DNA of 64,000 nt from Pseudomonas putida (GCF_028682475.1 NZ_JANHLE010000018.1:60995-124994); one strand, 5' to 3'. Counted from the stretch's first letter, positions 29,877 through 39,331 are shown. The notes: generated by a model not told the origin, from the letters alone. Numbers and translations: made by a program.

Positions 29877-30512
29877 TTGCTTATCCGCGAAACCCCCGTA
29901 TTCATCGATGGCCCGGTCGGCCAACTGGAAGCCTTGTACCTTGATGTTGCCGACGCCCGTGGCGTGGTATTGCTGTGTCACCCTAACCCGGTGCAGGGCG
30001 GGACCATGACCAACAAGGTGGTGTCGATGCTGCAGCGCACCGCCCGCGATGCCGGTTACATTACCTTGCGTTTCAACTACCGTGGTGTCGGCGCCAGTGC
30101 CGGCAGCCATGACATGGGCAGCGGCGAAGTGGACGATGCCCAGGCGGCAGCGACCTGGCTGCTGGAAAAACATCCACAGTTGCCTCTGACCCTGATGGGC
30201 TTTTCATTCGGCGGCTTCGTTGCGGCCAGCCTCGGCGGGCGCCTGGAAGCAAAGGGTATCGAACTGAAGCACCTGTTCATGGTTGCACCCGCGGTGATGC
30301 GCCTGCAGGATCACGACACCTTGCCACAAGGCTGCGCACTGAGCGTGATCCAGCCGGAAACCGACGAAGTGATCGATCCGCAGCTGGTCTACGACTGGTC
30401 CGACACACTCGCACGCCCCCATGAGCTGCTGAAAGTGGCAGAATGCGGACACTTTTTCCACGGCAAGCTCACCGACCTCAAGGAACGGGTGCTGCCGCGC
30501 CTTTCGAATTGA
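29877..30512 (+). CDS. Alpha/beta hydrolase (serine, putative esterase)
   Basis: Hydrolase of 211 residues with LCHPNPVQGGTMTNKVV near the oxyanion hole, RFNYRGVGASAG, nucleophile serine in GFSFGGFVA (about 106-114) and a C-terminal histidine in ECGHFFHGKL. The family has no fixed substrate. The apparent start is TTG at 29877, with GGAG seven bases upstream; no in-frame ATG precedes the conserved N-terminus. It is followed 24 bases later by trpS, so co-transcription is possible. Confidence 0.85.
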   Translation: MLIRETPVFIDGPVGQLEALYLDVADARGVVLLCHPNPVQGGTMTNKVVSMLQRTARDAGYITLRFNYRGVGASAGSHDMGSGEVDDAQAAATWLLEKHPQLPLTLMGFSFGGFVAASLGGRLEAKGIELKHLFMVAPAVMRLQDHDTLPQGCALSVIQPETDEVIDPQLVYDWSDTLARPHELLKVAECGHFFHGKLTDLKERVLPRLSN

Positions 30513-30536
30513 TCCAAGCCTGATAAGCGATTACCC

Positions 30537-31886
30537 ATGACTACGCGCATCCTTACCGGTATCACCACCACGGGCACGCCTCACCTGGGCAACTATGCCG
30601 GTGCCATCCGCCCGGCGATCCTCGCCAGCCGTGAGCCAGGTGTCGACTCGTTCTACTTCCTCGCCGACTACCACGCCCTGATCAAATGCGATGACCCGCA
30701 GCGCATCCAGCGCTCGCGTCTGGAAATCGCCGCGACCTGGCTGGCCGGTGGCCTGGACCCAGAGCGCGTGACCTTCTACCGCCAGTCCGATATTCCGGAA
30801 ATCCCCGAGTTGACCTGGCTGCTGACCTGCGTGGCGGCCAAGGGCCTGCTCAACCGTGCGCACGCCTACAAGGCCTCGGTGGACAAGAACCTGGAGAACG
30901 GTGAAGACCCGGATGCCGGCATCAGCATGGGCCTGTACAGCTACCCGGTACTGATGGCCGCCGACATCCTGATGTTCAACGCCAACAAGGTGCCGGTCGG
31001 TCGCGACCAGATCCAGCACGTGGAAATGGCCCGTGATATCGGCCAGCGTTTCAACCACCTGTTCGGTCAGGGCAAGGAATTCTTTGCCATGCCTGAAGCG
31101 CTGATCGAAGAAAGCGTGGCCACCTTGCCGGGCCTGGATGGCCGCAAGATGTCCAAGAGCTATGACAACACCATTCCGTTGTTCACCAGCGCCAAGGACA
31201 TGAAGGATGCGATTTCGCGCATCGTCACCGACTCGCGCGCCCCGGGCGAAGCCAAGGACCCGGACAATTCGCACCTGTTCACCCTGTTCCAGGCCTTCGC
31301 CACCCCGGCACAGGCCGACGAGTTCCGCAGCGAGCTGCTGCAGGGGCTGGGTTGGGGTGAAGCCAAGCAGCGTCTGTTCCAGCTGCTCGACGGCCAGTTG
31401 AGCGAGCCACGCGAGCGTTATCACCAGCTGATCAGCCGCCCGGCCGACCTGGAAGACATCCTCCTGGCCGGTGCCGAGAAAGCCCGCAAAGTGGCCACGC
31501 CATTCCTTGAGCAACTGCGTGAGGCAGTTGGTCTGCGCTCGTTCCGCAGCATCGAGCAGGGCACTGCCCAGGTCAAAAAGAAGGCCGCGAAGGCCGCGCG
31601 CTTTGTCAGCTTCCGTGAAGACGACGGCAGCTTCCGTTTCCGCCTGCTGGCGGCCGACGGTGAGCAACTGCTGCTGTCGCGCAACTTCGCCGATGGCAAG
31701 ACCGCCGGCGCGGTGAGCAAGCAACTGCAGCAGGGCGGCGAATTGGACGTACGCACTGAAGGCCTGGGCTTCAGCCTGTGGCTGGAAGGCGAGTGCGTTG
31801 CCGACGGGCCGCAACTGGCCGACGAAGCGGCGCGCGATGCTGCTATCGAGAGTCTGCGCGCTGCCTTGCAACCGCAGCAGGACTGA
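30537..31886 (+). CDS. trpS: Tryptophanyl-tRNA synthetase, long form with C-terminal extension
   Basis: Class I synthetase of 449 residues, about 110 longer than E. coli TrpRS. The HIGH-type motif is TPHLGNYAG (about 13-21) and KMSKS lies at about 204-208 ([10 protein letters not shown]). After the catalytic and anticodon domains (to about 335), a lysine/alanine-rich linker ([12 protein letters not shown]) leads to a segment (about 350-395, [16 protein letters not shown]) that resembles DUF1508/YegP-like beta units. The long form is usual in pseudomonads; the role of the tail is unknown. A hairpin terminator follows. Confidence 0.94.
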   Translation: MTTRILTGITTTGTPHLGNYAGAIRPAILASREPGVDSFYFLADYHALIKCDDPQRIQRSRLEIAATWLAGGLDPERVTFYRQSDIPEIPELTWLLTCVAAKGLLNRAHAYKASVDKNLENGEDPDAGISMGLYSYPVLMAADILMFNANKVPVGRDQIQHVEMARDIGQRFNHLFGQGKEFFAMPEALIEESVATLPGLDGRKMSKSYDNTIPLFTSAKDMKDAISRIVTDSRAPGEAKDPDNSHLFTLFQAFATPAQADEFRSELLQGLGWGEAKQRLFQLLDGQLSEPRERYHQLISRPADLEDILLAGAEKARKVATPFLEQLREAVGLRSFRSIEQGTAQVKKKAAKAARFVSFREDDGSFRFRLLAADGEQLLLSRNFADGKTAGAVSKQLQQGGELDVRTEGLGFSLWLEGECVADGPQLADEAARDAAIESLRAALQPQQD

Positions 31887-31919
31887 ACGGTCTGACGCAA
31901 GTCTGATTGCCATTATCCA

Positions 31920-31949
31920 GGGCCGTCGCTACAGTGACGGCCCGTTTTT
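31920..31949 (+). terminator. Rho-independent terminator of trpS
   Basis: Stem GGGCCGTC / GACGGCCC (31920-31927 and 31936-31943) with an eight-base loop, then G and five T residues. Confidence 0.85.
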
Positions 31950-31968
31950 GTTACCTTGCTAACGAATT

Positions 31969-33063
31969 ATGACGCCCCTAGAACGATATCAAGCAGATCT
32001 GAAACGTCCCGAATTCTTCCATGATGCGGCGCAGGAAACTGCGGTGCGTCATCTGCAGCGCCTGTACGACGATCTGATCGCGGCGCAGAACAACAAGCCG
32101 GGTGTGTTCGGCAAGCTGTTCGGCAAGAAGGAGCAGGCACCGGTCAAGGGCTTGTACTTCTGGGGTGGGGTAGGGCGCGGCAAGACCTACCTGGTCGATA
32201 CGTTCTTCGAGGCACTGCCGTTCAAGCAGAAGGTGCGTACGCACTTCCACCGCTTCATGAAGCGCGTGCACGAGGAAATGAAAACCCTCAAGGGCGAGAA
32301 GAACCCGCTGACCCTCATCGCCAAGCGTTTTTCCGAAGAAGCGCGGGTGATCTGCTTCGACGAATTCTTCGTCTCCGATATTACCGACGCGATGATTCTT
32401 GGCACCCTGATGGAGGAGCTGTTCAAGAACGGCGTAACCCTGGTGGCCACTTCCAACATCGTCCCGGACGGCTTGTACAAGGACGGCCTGCAGCGTGCGC
32501 GTTTCCTGCCGGCCATCGCCCTGATCAAGCAGAACACCGAGATCGTCAACGTCGACAGCGGCGTCGACTATCGCTTGCGTCATCTGGAACAAGCCGAGCT
32601 GTTCCACTTCCCGCTGGACGAGGCGGCGCACGAAAGCCTGCGCAAGAGCTTCCGCGCGCTGACGCCGGAGTGCACCCAGGCGGTGGAGAACGACGTGTTG
32701 ATCGTCGAGAACCGCGAGATTCGTGCCTTGCGCACCTGTGACGACGTGGCCTGGTTCGACTTCCGCGAATTGTGCGACGGCCCGCGCAGCCAGAACGATT
32801 ACATCGAACTGGGCAAGATTTTCCATGCCGTGCTGCTCAGCGACGTCGAGCAGATGAGTGTGGCCACCGATGACATCGCCCGGCGCTTCATCAACATGGT
32901 CGACGAGTTCTATGACCGCAACGTCAAGCTGATCATCTCGGCCGAGGTTGAGCTCAAGGACCTGTACACCGGTGGTCGTCTGACCTTCGAATTCCAGCGT
33001 ACGCTAAGCCGCTTGCTGGAAATGCAGTCCCACGAATTCCTCGCGCGCGCACACAAGCCTTAA
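31969..33063 (+). CDS. zapE: ZapE (AFG1-like ATPase), cell-division associated
   Basis: AFG1-family P-loop ATPase of 364 residues. MTPLERYQADL is the usual N-terminus, YFWGGVGRGKTYL (about 63-75) is Walker A, and VICFDEFFVSDITDAMIL holds Walker B. In E. coli ZapE joins the Z-ring under stress and destabilises FtsZ polymers in an ATP-dependent way. It starts soon after the trpS terminator and probably has its own promoter. Confidence 0.94.
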   Translation: MTPLERYQADLKRPEFFHDAAQETAVRHLQRLYDDLIAAQNNKPGVFGKLFGKKEQAPVKGLYFWGGVGRGKTYLVDTFFEALPFKQKVRTHFHRFMKRVHEEMKTLKGEKNPLTLIAKRFSEEARVICFDEFFVSDITDAMILGTLMEELFKNGVTLVATSNIVPDGLYKDGLQRARFLPAIALIKQNTEIVNVDSGVDYRLRHLEQAELFHFPLDEAAHESLRKSFRALTPECTQAVENDVLIVENREIRALRTCDDVAWFDFRELCDGPRSQNDYIELGKIFHAVLLSDVEQMSVATDDIARRFINMVDEFYDRNVKLIISAEVELKDLYTGGRLTFEFQRTLSRLLEMQSHEFLARAHKP

Positions 33064-33075
33064 AGCGCGTCGCTG

Positions 33076-33151
33076 CCATCGCTGGCAAGGCCAGCTCCCA
33101 CAATGATTGCAGGGTGTATACCCTTGTGGGAGCCGGCATTGCCGGCGATGG
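33076..33151. repeat. Divergent REP-like inverted pair 5
   Basis: Two facing units, CCATCGCTGGCAAGGCCAGC and its degenerate complement around GCCGGCATTGCCGGCGATGG, sharing the GCTCCCACA tail of the other REPs but with GGCAAGGCC in place of GGGCAAGCC. It is a second REP subfamily, lying between the convergent zapE and glxA-like genes. Confidence 0.85.
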
Positions 33152-33156
33152 GGCCT

Positions 33157-34155
33157 TCAGGCTTCCTGCATAAACTGCTGCCGATACTGGTTCGGCGACA
33201 ACTCCGTGTGCTGCCTGAACAGCCGCGCAAAGAAACTCGCATCGTCATAACCGACCTCATAACTGATGGTCTTGATGCTCTTGCGCGTGCCTGACAACAG
33301 ACCCTTGGCCGTCTCGATCCGCAACCGTTGCAAGTAGTGCAGCGGTTTGTCCCCGGTCGCCGTCTGAAAGCGGCGCATGAAATTGCGGATGCTCATGCCG
33401 TGGTTGCGCGCCACGTCTTCGAAGCGGAACTTGTCGGCAAAGTGCTCTTCGAGCCATTGCTGGATCTGCAGGATGATCAGGTCCTGGTGCAGCTTCTGCC
33501 CGCCAAAGCCCATGCGCCCAGGGGTGTAGTTGCGCTGCACCTCGTAGAGGATGTCGCGGGCAACCGCCTGGGCGACGTTGGCGCCGCAGAAGCGTTCGAT
33601 CAGATAGATGTACAGGTCGCAGGCCGAAGTGGTGCCGCCCGCGCAGTAGAGGTTGTCGGCGTCGGTCAGGTGCTTGTCCTGATTCAGGCTGACCTTGGGG
33701 AAGCGTTCGGCGAACTGGTTGAAGAAGCGCCAGTAGGTAGTCGCCTCCTTGCCATCGAGCAAGCCGGACTCGGCCAGCCAGAACACACCACTGGCCTCAC
33801 CACAAAGTACGGCACCGCGCGCGTGCTGTTCACGCAGCCAGGGCAGGACCTGGGGGTAGCGCTGGCAGAGTGCGTCGAAGTCGTCCCAGAAGGCCGGCAG
33901 GATGATCACATCGGCCTGTTCCAGGCCACTGTCCACGGGTAGCAGAACATCGCTGAAGGTGCGCACAGGCTGCCCGTCAGGGCTGACCAGGCGGGTCTCG
34001 AACATCGGTTGCAAGCCCAGGCCCAGCTGCTTGCCATAGCGCAGGCTGGCCAGGTGGAAGAAATCCTTGGCCTGCATTACCGTCGAAGCGAACACGTTAT
34101 CGATGGCCAGGATGCTGACGCGCCGCAAGGACGCGGTGGGTTGGGTAAACATCAT
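33157..34155 (-). CDS. GlxA-type transcriptional regulator (DJ-1/PfpI domain + AraC HTH)
   Basis: Regulator of 332 residues. The N-terminal half (about 12-195) is a DJ-1/PfpI-like amidotransferase fold with ALLCGEASGVFWLAESGLL-type elbow (here AVLCGEASGVFWLAESGLL). The C-terminal half (about 225-325) is an AraC double HTH (RFEDVARNHGMSIRNFMRRF; ISYEVGYDDASFFARLF). GlxA-type regulators in pseudomonads often control amino-acid, quaternary-amine or polyamine catabolism (ArgR, GbdR, CdhR). Its target is unknown; neighbours give no clue beyond the divergent orientation. It is not close enough to any named paralogue for me to assign a symbol. Confidence 0.85.
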   Translation of the reverse strand: MMFTQPTASLRRVSILAIDNVFASTVMQAKDFFHLASLRYGKQLGLGLQPMFETRLVSPDGQPVRTFSDVLLPVDSGLEQADVIILPAFWDDFDALCQRYPQVLPWLREQHARGAVLCGEASGVFWLAESGLLDGKEATTYWRFFNQFAERFPKVSLNQDKHLTDADNLYCAGGTTSACDLYIYLIERFCGANVAQAVARDILYEVQRNYTPGRMGFGGQKLHQDLIILQIQQWLEEHFADKFRFEDVARNHGMSIRNFMRRFQTATGDKPLHYLQRLRIETAKGLLSGTRKSIKTISYEVGYDDASFFARLFRQHTELSPNQYRQQFMQEA

Positions 34156-34244
34156 TTTCGTTATTCTTATAGGGTAGAGTGGTCAATCACCGGCTGGATC
34201 GTCTTATTTTTTGGCCGTTGTGTCTACCCTCGGATTTTCTGGGC

Positions 34245-34316
34245 AGTGGGAGCGGGCTTGCCCCGCGATACGATATGACTGACACACCGCAATCGCGGGG
34301 CAAGCCCGCTCCCACA
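34245..34316. repeat. REP pair 6, opposite arrangement
   Basis: Two REP units in reversed arrangement to the other pairs: the left copy reads GTGGGAGCGGGCTTGCCCCG and the right copy is its complement, so the ATCGC ends face each other across about 22 bases. It lies upstream of the glxA-like gene and downstream of the aldo/keto reductase. Confidence 0.92.
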
Positions 34317-34332
34317 AACCCTCCCACAAGGC

Positions 34333-35373
34333 TTATGGCGCCGGGTTGGGCTGGTCCTGGTGGATGGCTTCGATAGCAGCCAGCAGCTCGTCAGAGAGCT
34401 TGAGATCGAGGCTGGCGAGGTTGCTGTCGAGCTGCTCCAGCGTGGTTGCGCCGATGATGTTGCTGGTCACGAATGGCTGGCGGGTGACAAACGCCAGGGC
34501 CATCTGCGCCGGGTCCAGGCCGTGTTCGCGGGCCAGTTTTACATAGCGGCTGCAGGCGGCGACGGTCTGCGGATTGGAATAGCGCGAGAAACGGCTAAAC
34601 AGGCTCAGGCGGCCCTTGGCCGGGCGCGCACCGTTCTCGTACTTGCCCGAGAGCATGCCGAAGGCCAGTGGCGAGTAGGCCAGCAAGCCGCATTGCTCAC
34701 GGATGGCAATTTCCGCCAGGCCGACTTCGAAGCTGCGGTTGAGCAGGTTGTAAGGGTTCTGGATCGACACGGCGCGGCTCCAGCCCCGGCTTTCCGCCAG
34801 TTGCAGGAACTTCATGGTGCCCCACGGCGTTTCGTTGGACAGGCCGATATGGCGGATCTTGCCAGCCTTGACCTGCGCGTCGAGTACTTCCAGGGTTTCT
34901 TCCAGCGGCGTGAAGTGATCCTGGGGCAGGTGCTGGTAACCCAGCTTGCCGAAGAAGTTGGTGCTGCGTTCCGGCCAGTGCAACTGGTAGAGGTCGATCC
35001 AGTCGGTTTGCAGGCGCTTGAGGCTGGCGTCCAGGGCGGCGACGATGTGCTGGCGGTTGTGCTTGAGCTGGCCGTCGCGGATGTGGCTGATGCCGTTGCC
35101 CGGGCCGGCCACCTTGCTGGCCAGGATCCACTCGGCGCGATCACCGCGGGCCTTGAACCAGTTGCCGATAATGCGTTCGGTAGCGGCGTAGGTTTCCGGG
35201 CGTGGCGGCACCGGATACATCTCGGCGGTATCGATGAAATTGATCCCGGCAGCCTTGGCGCGTTCGATCTGGGTGAACGCCTCGGCCTGGTCATTCTGCT
35301 CGCCCCAGGTCATGGTCCCCAGGCATAGCGTGCTGACATTGAGGTCGGTGCGGCCCAGCTGGCGATAGTCCAT
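34333..35373 (-). CDS. NADP(H)-dependent aldo/keto reductase (Tas-like)
   Basis: Aldo/keto reductase of 346 residues. The N-terminus MDYRQLGRTDLNVSTLCLGTMTWG and the length fit the Tas subfamily. The catalytic tetrad parts are in FIDTAEMYP (Asp, Tyr), a lysine in LASKVAGP, and a histidine in LYQLHWPER. C-terminal NADP-binding residues are around NIIGATTLEQLDSN. Substrate is unknown; E. coli Tas was found as a suppressor of a tyrosine auxotrophy. It is a single gene, divergent from rplM. Confidence 0.9.
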   Translation of the reverse strand: MDYRQLGRTDLNVSTLCLGTMTWGEQNDQAEAFTQIERAKAAGINFIDTAEMYPVPPRPETYAATERIIGNWFKARGDRAEWILASKVAGPGNGISHIRDGQLKHNRQHIVAALDASLKRLQTDWIDLYQLHWPERSTNFFGKLGYQHLPQDHFTPLEETLEVLDAQVKAGKIRHIGLSNETPWGTMKFLQLAESRGWSRAVSIQNPYNLLNRSFEVGLAEIAIREQCGLLAYSPLAFGMLSGKYENGARPAKGRLSLFSRFSRYSNPQTVAACSRYVKLAREHGLDPAQMALAFVTRQPFVTSNIIGATTLEQLDSNLASLDLKLSDELLAAIEAIHQDQPNPAP

Positions 35374-35550
35374 CGGCTTCTCCCTGGCAAAAGAAGCATA
35401 AAAGCAGGTTGAATTTTTTTTCGCAATCTGGATAATTCAGCCCCTCTCGGTGTGGTGGGAGTGATGCCCCGCTCACAGAAGAACCCTGCCGAATATTGGA
35501 CGCGCTGACCCGAGCCCCCGATAGCGTCCGTGTGCGGCTGTGTCCTTGAC

Positions 35551-35579
35551 TTGTCAAGGTGCGCACTATCCAGTAAGAT
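35551..35579 (+). promoter_or_regulatory. Sigma-70 promoter of rplM-rpsI
   Basis: TTGTCA (35551-35556), a 17-base spacer, and TAAGAT (35574-35579), 45 bases ahead of the rplM start. An overlapping TTGACT (35546-35551) would pair less well. The expected start point is near 35586. Confidence 0.7.
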
Positions 35580-35623
35580 CCGCCGTCTTATTTTCGCTTG
35601 GGCGGCCCCTGAGGCTATAAAGA

Positions 35624-36052
35624 ATGAAAACTTTTACTGCTAAACCGGAAACAGTAAAGCGCGACTGGTTCGTAGTTGACGCCGCTGGTCAGACCCTGGG
35701 TCGTCTGGCTACCGAAATCGCTAGCCGTCTGCGTGGCAAGCACAAACCAGAATACACTCCTCACGTTGACACCGGCGACTACATCGTCGTTATCAATGCC
35801 GAGCAGATCCGTGTCACTGGTGCCAAGACTTCGGACAAAATGTACTACTCCCACTCCGGCTTCCCGGGCGGTATCAAGGAAATCAACTTCGAGAAGTTGA
35901 TCGCCAAGGCCCCAGAGCGCGTGATCGAGACCGCGGTTAAAGGCATGCTGCCTAAGAACCCGCTGGGTCGCGACATGTACCGTAAGCTGAAAGTCTATGC
36001 GGGCGCTACTCACCCTCATACTGCTCAGCAGCCCCAAGAACTGAAGATTTAA
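35624..36052 (+). CDS. rplM: 50S ribosomal protein L13
   Basis: L13, 142 residues, an early-assembling large-subunit protein binding 23S rRNA. The start [20 protein letters not shown] and internal [25 protein letters not shown] and [10 protein letters not shown] are diagnostic. It is first of the rplM-rpsI pair, 14 bases before rpsI, behind a good sigma-70 promoter. Confidence 0.98.
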   Translation: MKTFTAKPETVKRDWFVVDAAGQTLGRLATEIASRLRGKHKPEYTPHVDTGDYIVVINAEQIRVTGAKTSDKMYYSHSGFPGGIKEINFEKLIAKAPERVIETAVKGMLPKNPLGRDMYRKLKVYAGATHPHTAQQPQELKI

Positions 36053-36066
36053 CGGAATAGTTCATT

Positions 36067-36459
36067 ATGTCGGCGACTCAAAATTACGGCACTGGCCGTC
36101 GCAAGACCGCAACCGCTCGCGTTTTCCTGCGTCCAGGTACCGGTAACATCTCCATCAACAACCGTTCTCTGGACGTGTTCTTCGGTCGTGAAACCGCGCG
36201 CATGGTAGTACGCCAGCCGCTGGAACTGACCGAAACCACCGAGAAGTTCGACATCTACGTCACCGTTATCGGTGGTGGTGTCAGCGGCCAGGCCGGTGCA
36301 ATCCGTCACGGTATCACCCGTGCACTGATGGACTACGACGAAACCCTGCGTAGCGCTCTGCGCAAAGCTGGCTTCGTTACCCGCGACGCTCGTGAAGTTG
36401 AGCGTAAGAAAGTGGGTCTGCGTAAAGCACGTAAGCGTCCTCAGTACTCCAAGCGTTAA
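36067..36459 (+). CDS. rpsI: 30S ribosomal protein S9
   Basis: S9, 130 residues, with [15 protein letters not shown] at the N-terminus and the invariant basic tail [17 protein letters not shown] that reaches the P-site tRNA. It follows rplM closely and ends at a strong intrinsic terminator. Confidence 0.98.
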   Translation: MSATQNYGTGRRKTATARVFLRPGTGNISINNRSLDVFFGRETARMVVRQPLELTETTEKFDIYVTVIGGGVSGQAGAIRHGITRALMDYDETLRSALRKAGFVTRDAREVERKKVGLRKARKRPQYSKR

Positions 36460-36481
36460 TTTCGCTTCGGCGTCAAAAAAA

Positions 36482-36512
36482 GCCCGGTTCCTGGTGGAAC
36501 CGGGCTTTTTTT
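36482..36512 (+). terminator. Rho-independent terminator of rplM-rpsI
   Basis: Stem GCCCGGTTC / GAACCGGGC with a six-base loop, flanked by A-run and seven T residues, 22 bases after the rpsI stop. Confidence 0.95.
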
Positions 36513-36721
36513 ATGTCTTGAATAACTATGCTGTTGTTTACTGTGACAACTTGCCGCATAGACGCAAGTCAAGAGCTACAAGGGATTGCGCCTTGCTTGC
36601 GGGCTAATCACCTTGTCAGAGAAGGGTCTTTTCATTAACATGCGGCAAATTTTTAGCAGTTCAGAAATTACTTAGTAGATGCCTGTTGTAACAGGCCATA
36701 AAGCTGATGGGAGAGGACTGA

Positions 36722-37315
36722 ATGAGCAATGACGGCGTCAATGCAGGCCGGCGTCGCTTCCTGGTAGCAGCCACATCCGTGGTGGGTGCTGCAGGAGCGG
36801 TGGGGGCTGCGGTCCCGTTCGTGGGGTCATGGTTCCCCAGTGCCAAGGCGAAAGCCGCAGGTGCACCGGTGAAGGTCAATATCGCCAAGGTAGAGCCAGG
36901 TCAGCAGATGATTGCTGAATGGCGTGGCCAGCCGGTCTTCATCGTCCGCCGCACCGAAGAGATTCTTGGCAACCTCAAGAAGATCGCCGGCGACCTCTCC
37001 GACCCTGAATCCAAGGCATCGGTTCAACCCACCTACGTCAACCCGGAAAACCGTGCGATCAAGCCGGAAATCCTGGTGCTGGTCGGTCTGTGCACCCACC
37101 TGGGCTGCTCGCCAACATTCCGTCCTGAAGTCGCCCCGGTCGACCTGGGGCCGAAGTGGGTCGGCGGTTATTTCTGCCCGTGCCACGGTTCCCACTACGA
37201 TCTCGCTGGCCGCGTCTACAAGTCCCAGCCGGCGCCGCTCAATCTGCCAGTGCCGCCGCACTCTTATGAGTCGGACGACATCATTGTCGTCGGCGTCGAT
37301 CAGGAGAACGCGTGA
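36722..37315 (+). CDS. petA: Ubiquinol-cytochrome c reductase Rieske iron-sulfur subunit
   Basis: Rieske protein of the cytochrome bc1 complex, 197 residues. An uncleaved Tat-type signal-anchor (RRRFLVA, then a hydrophobic Ala/Val/Gly stretch to about 38) is followed by the soluble domain with cluster motifs CTHLGC (about 122-127) and CPCHGS (about 152-157). It takes electrons from ubiquinol at the Qo site. First of petABC, it overlaps petB by one base (TGATG). Confidence 0.97.
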   Translation: MSNDGVNAGRRRFLVAATSVVGAAGAVGAAVPFVGSWFPSAKAKAAGAPVKVNIAKVEPGQQMIAEWRGQPVFIVRRTEEILGNLKKIAGDLSDPESKASVQPTYVNPENRAIKPEILVLVGLCTHLGCSPTFRPEVAPVDLGPKWVGGYFCPCHGSHYDLAGRVYKSQPAPLNLPVPPHSYESDDIIVVGVDQENA

Positions 37316-38526
37316 TGAGTAAGTTCATGGATTGGGTTGACGCCCGCTTCCCCGCGACCAAGATGTGGGAAGACCATCTCAGCAAGTATTACGCACCGAA
37401 GAACTTCAACTTCTTCTACTTTTTCGGCTCCCTGGCACTGCTGGTGCTGGTCAACCAGATCGTCACTGGTGTCTGGCTGACCATGAGCTTCACGCCGTCG
37501 GCCGAAGAGGCATTTGCCTCGGTCGAGTACATCATGCGTGACGTCGAGTACGGCTGGATCCTGCGCTACCTGCACTCCACCGGTGCGTCGGCGTTCTTCA
37601 TTGTCGTCTACCTGCACATGTTCCGCGGTCTGCTGTACGGCTCGTACCAGAAGCCGCGCGAACTGGTCTGGGTGTTCGGCATGCTGATCTACCTGGCGCT
37701 GATGGCCGAAGCCTTCATGGGTTACCTGCTGCCTTGGGGCCAGATGTCCTACTGGGGGGCCCAGGTGATCATCTCGCTGTTCGGTGCGATTCCGGTGATC
37801 GGCGATGACCTGACCCAGTGGATCCGTGGTGACTACCTGATCTCCGGCATCACCCTGAACCGCTTCTTCGCCCTGCACGTGGTGGCCCTGCCGATCGTCA
37901 TCCTCGGTCTGGTGGTGCTGCACATCCTGGCGCTGCACGAAGTCGGTTCGAACAACCCGGATGGCGTCGATATCAAGAAGCACAAGGACGAGAACGGTGT
38001 GCCGCTCGATGGTATCGCCTTCCACCCTTACTACACCGTGAAGGATATCGTCGGCGTCGTCGTGTTCCTCTTCGTGTTCTGTGCCGTGGTGTTCTTCTTC
38101 CCGGAAATGGGTGGTTACTTCCTGGAAAAACCGAACTTCGAGCAGGCTAACGCCTTCAAGACCCCTGAGCACATTGCCCCGGTCTGGTACTTCACGCCGT
38201 TCTACGCGATCTTGCGGGCGGTTCCGGACAAGCTCCTCGGCGTTATCGCCATGGGTGCTGCGATTGCCGTGCTGTTCGTCCTGCCTTGGCTCGACCGCAG
38301 TCCGGTCAAATCCATGCGCTACAAGGGCTGGATGAGCAAGATCTGGCTGCTGGTGTTCTGCATCTCGTTCGTGATCCTCGGTGTGCTCGGCGTACTGGCA
38401 CCGACCCCGGGCCGCACGCTGCTGTCGCAGGTATGCACCTTCCTGTATTTCGCCTACTTCCTTCTGATGCCGTTCTACACCCGGCTCGAGAAGACCAAAC
38501 CGGTTCCGGAAAGGGTGACTGGCTGA
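37315..38526 (+). CDS. petB: Cytochrome b of the bc1 complex
   Basis: Cytochrome b, 403 residues, with about eight membrane segments. Haem-ligand histidines lie in LHSTGASAFFIVVYLHMFRG and in the helix with FFALHVVALPIVILGLVVLH (each limited here). The Qo-site PEWY motif appears as APVWYFTPFY, that is PVWY. It forms both quinone sites of complex III. A GTG three bases earlier is in frame, but the ATG overlapping the petA stop is chosen. It overlaps petC by one base. Confidence 0.97.
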   Translation: MSKFMDWVDARFPATKMWEDHLSKYYAPKNFNFFYFFGSLALLVLVNQIVTGVWLTMSFTPSAEEAFASVEYIMRDVEYGWILRYLHSTGASAFFIVVYLHMFRGLLYGSYQKPRELVWVFGMLIYLALMAEAFMGYLLPWGQMSYWGAQVIISLFGAIPVIGDDLTQWIRGDYLISGITLNRFFALHVVALPIVILGLVVLHILALHEVGSNNPDGVDIKKHKDENGVPLDGIAFHPYYTVKDIVGVVVFLFVFCAVVFFFPEMGGYFLEKPNFEQANAFKTPEHIAPVWYFTPFYAILRAVPDKLLGVIAMGAAIAVLFVLPWLDRSPVKSMRYKGWMSKIWLLVFCISFVILGVLGVLAPTPGRTLLSQVCTFLYFAYFLLMPFYTRLEKTKPVPERVTG

Positions 38527-39305
38527 TGAAAAAGCTATTTGCAGTATTGATTCTGGCAGTGATGCCCTCGTTGACCTTTGCGGCCGAAACTGGCCTGGTA
38601 CTGGACAAGGTTGATATCGATCTGACCGACAAGGCCGCCATGCAGGACGGCGCGCGTACCTTTGCCAACTATTGCATGGGTTGCCACAGCGCCAAGTTCC
38701 AGCGTTATGAGCGGGTGGCTGACGACCTGGGCATTCCTCACGAGCTGATGCTCGAGAAGCTGGTGTTCACTGGCGCCAAGATCGGCGACCACATGAAGAT
38801 CGGCATGAAGCCTGAAGATGCCAAGACCTGGTTCGGTGCTGCGCCGCCTGACCTGACCCTGGTTGCCCGGGTGCGTGGCACCGACTGGCTGTACAGCTAT
38901 CTGCGCAGCTTCTACGAAGACAAGTCGCGTCCGTACGGGGTGAACAACAAGGTTTTCCCGAACGTCGGCATGCCTAACGTGCTGGTTGGCCTGCAAGGCA
39001 ACCAGGTCATCGGTTGCAAGCAGGTGCAGACTGTCGTCGACGGCAAGAAGCAATTCGACCCGCTGACCGGCTCGCCGTTGACCCATGAAGCATGTGACCA
39101 GCTGACCGTGGAGCCGAAATCCGGTACCCTGACCGCAGAGCAGTTCGACGAGAAGGTCAAGAACCTGGTGACCTTCCTGGCTTACTCGGCTAACCCGGTC
39201 AAACTGGAAAGCCAGCGCATCGGCACCTACGTGCTGCTGTACCTGGCCTTCTTCTTCATATTCGCCTATCTGCTCAAGCGCGAATACTGGAAGGACGTGC
39301 ACTGA
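38526..39305 (+). CDS. petC: Cytochrome c1 of the bc1 complex
   Basis: Cytochrome c1, 259 residues. A signal peptide (MKKLFAVLILAVMPSLTFAA) is followed by the haem-binding CMGCH motif (about 50-54), the axial methionine probably in the NVGMPN region, and a C-terminal membrane anchor (about 235-252; LLYLAFFFIFAYLLKREYW). It passes electrons from the Rieske protein to soluble cytochrome c. It is last in petABC; a possible hairpin terminator follows. Confidence 0.96.
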   Translation: MKKLFAVLILAVMPSLTFAAETGLVLDKVDIDLTDKAAMQDGARTFANYCMGCHSAKFQRYERVADDLGIPHELMLEKLVFTGAKIGDHMKIGMKPEDAKTWFGAAPPDLTLVARVRGTDWLYSYLRSFYEDKSRPYGVNNKVFPNVGMPNVLVGLQGNQVIGCKQVQTVVDGKKQFDPLTGSPLTHEACDQLTVEPKSGTLTAEQFDEKVKNLVTFLAYSANPVKLESQRIGTYVLLYLAFFFIFAYLLKREYWKDVH

Positions 39306-39331
39306 TCACGCAGTAGTTTCTGGTAGTTGAG

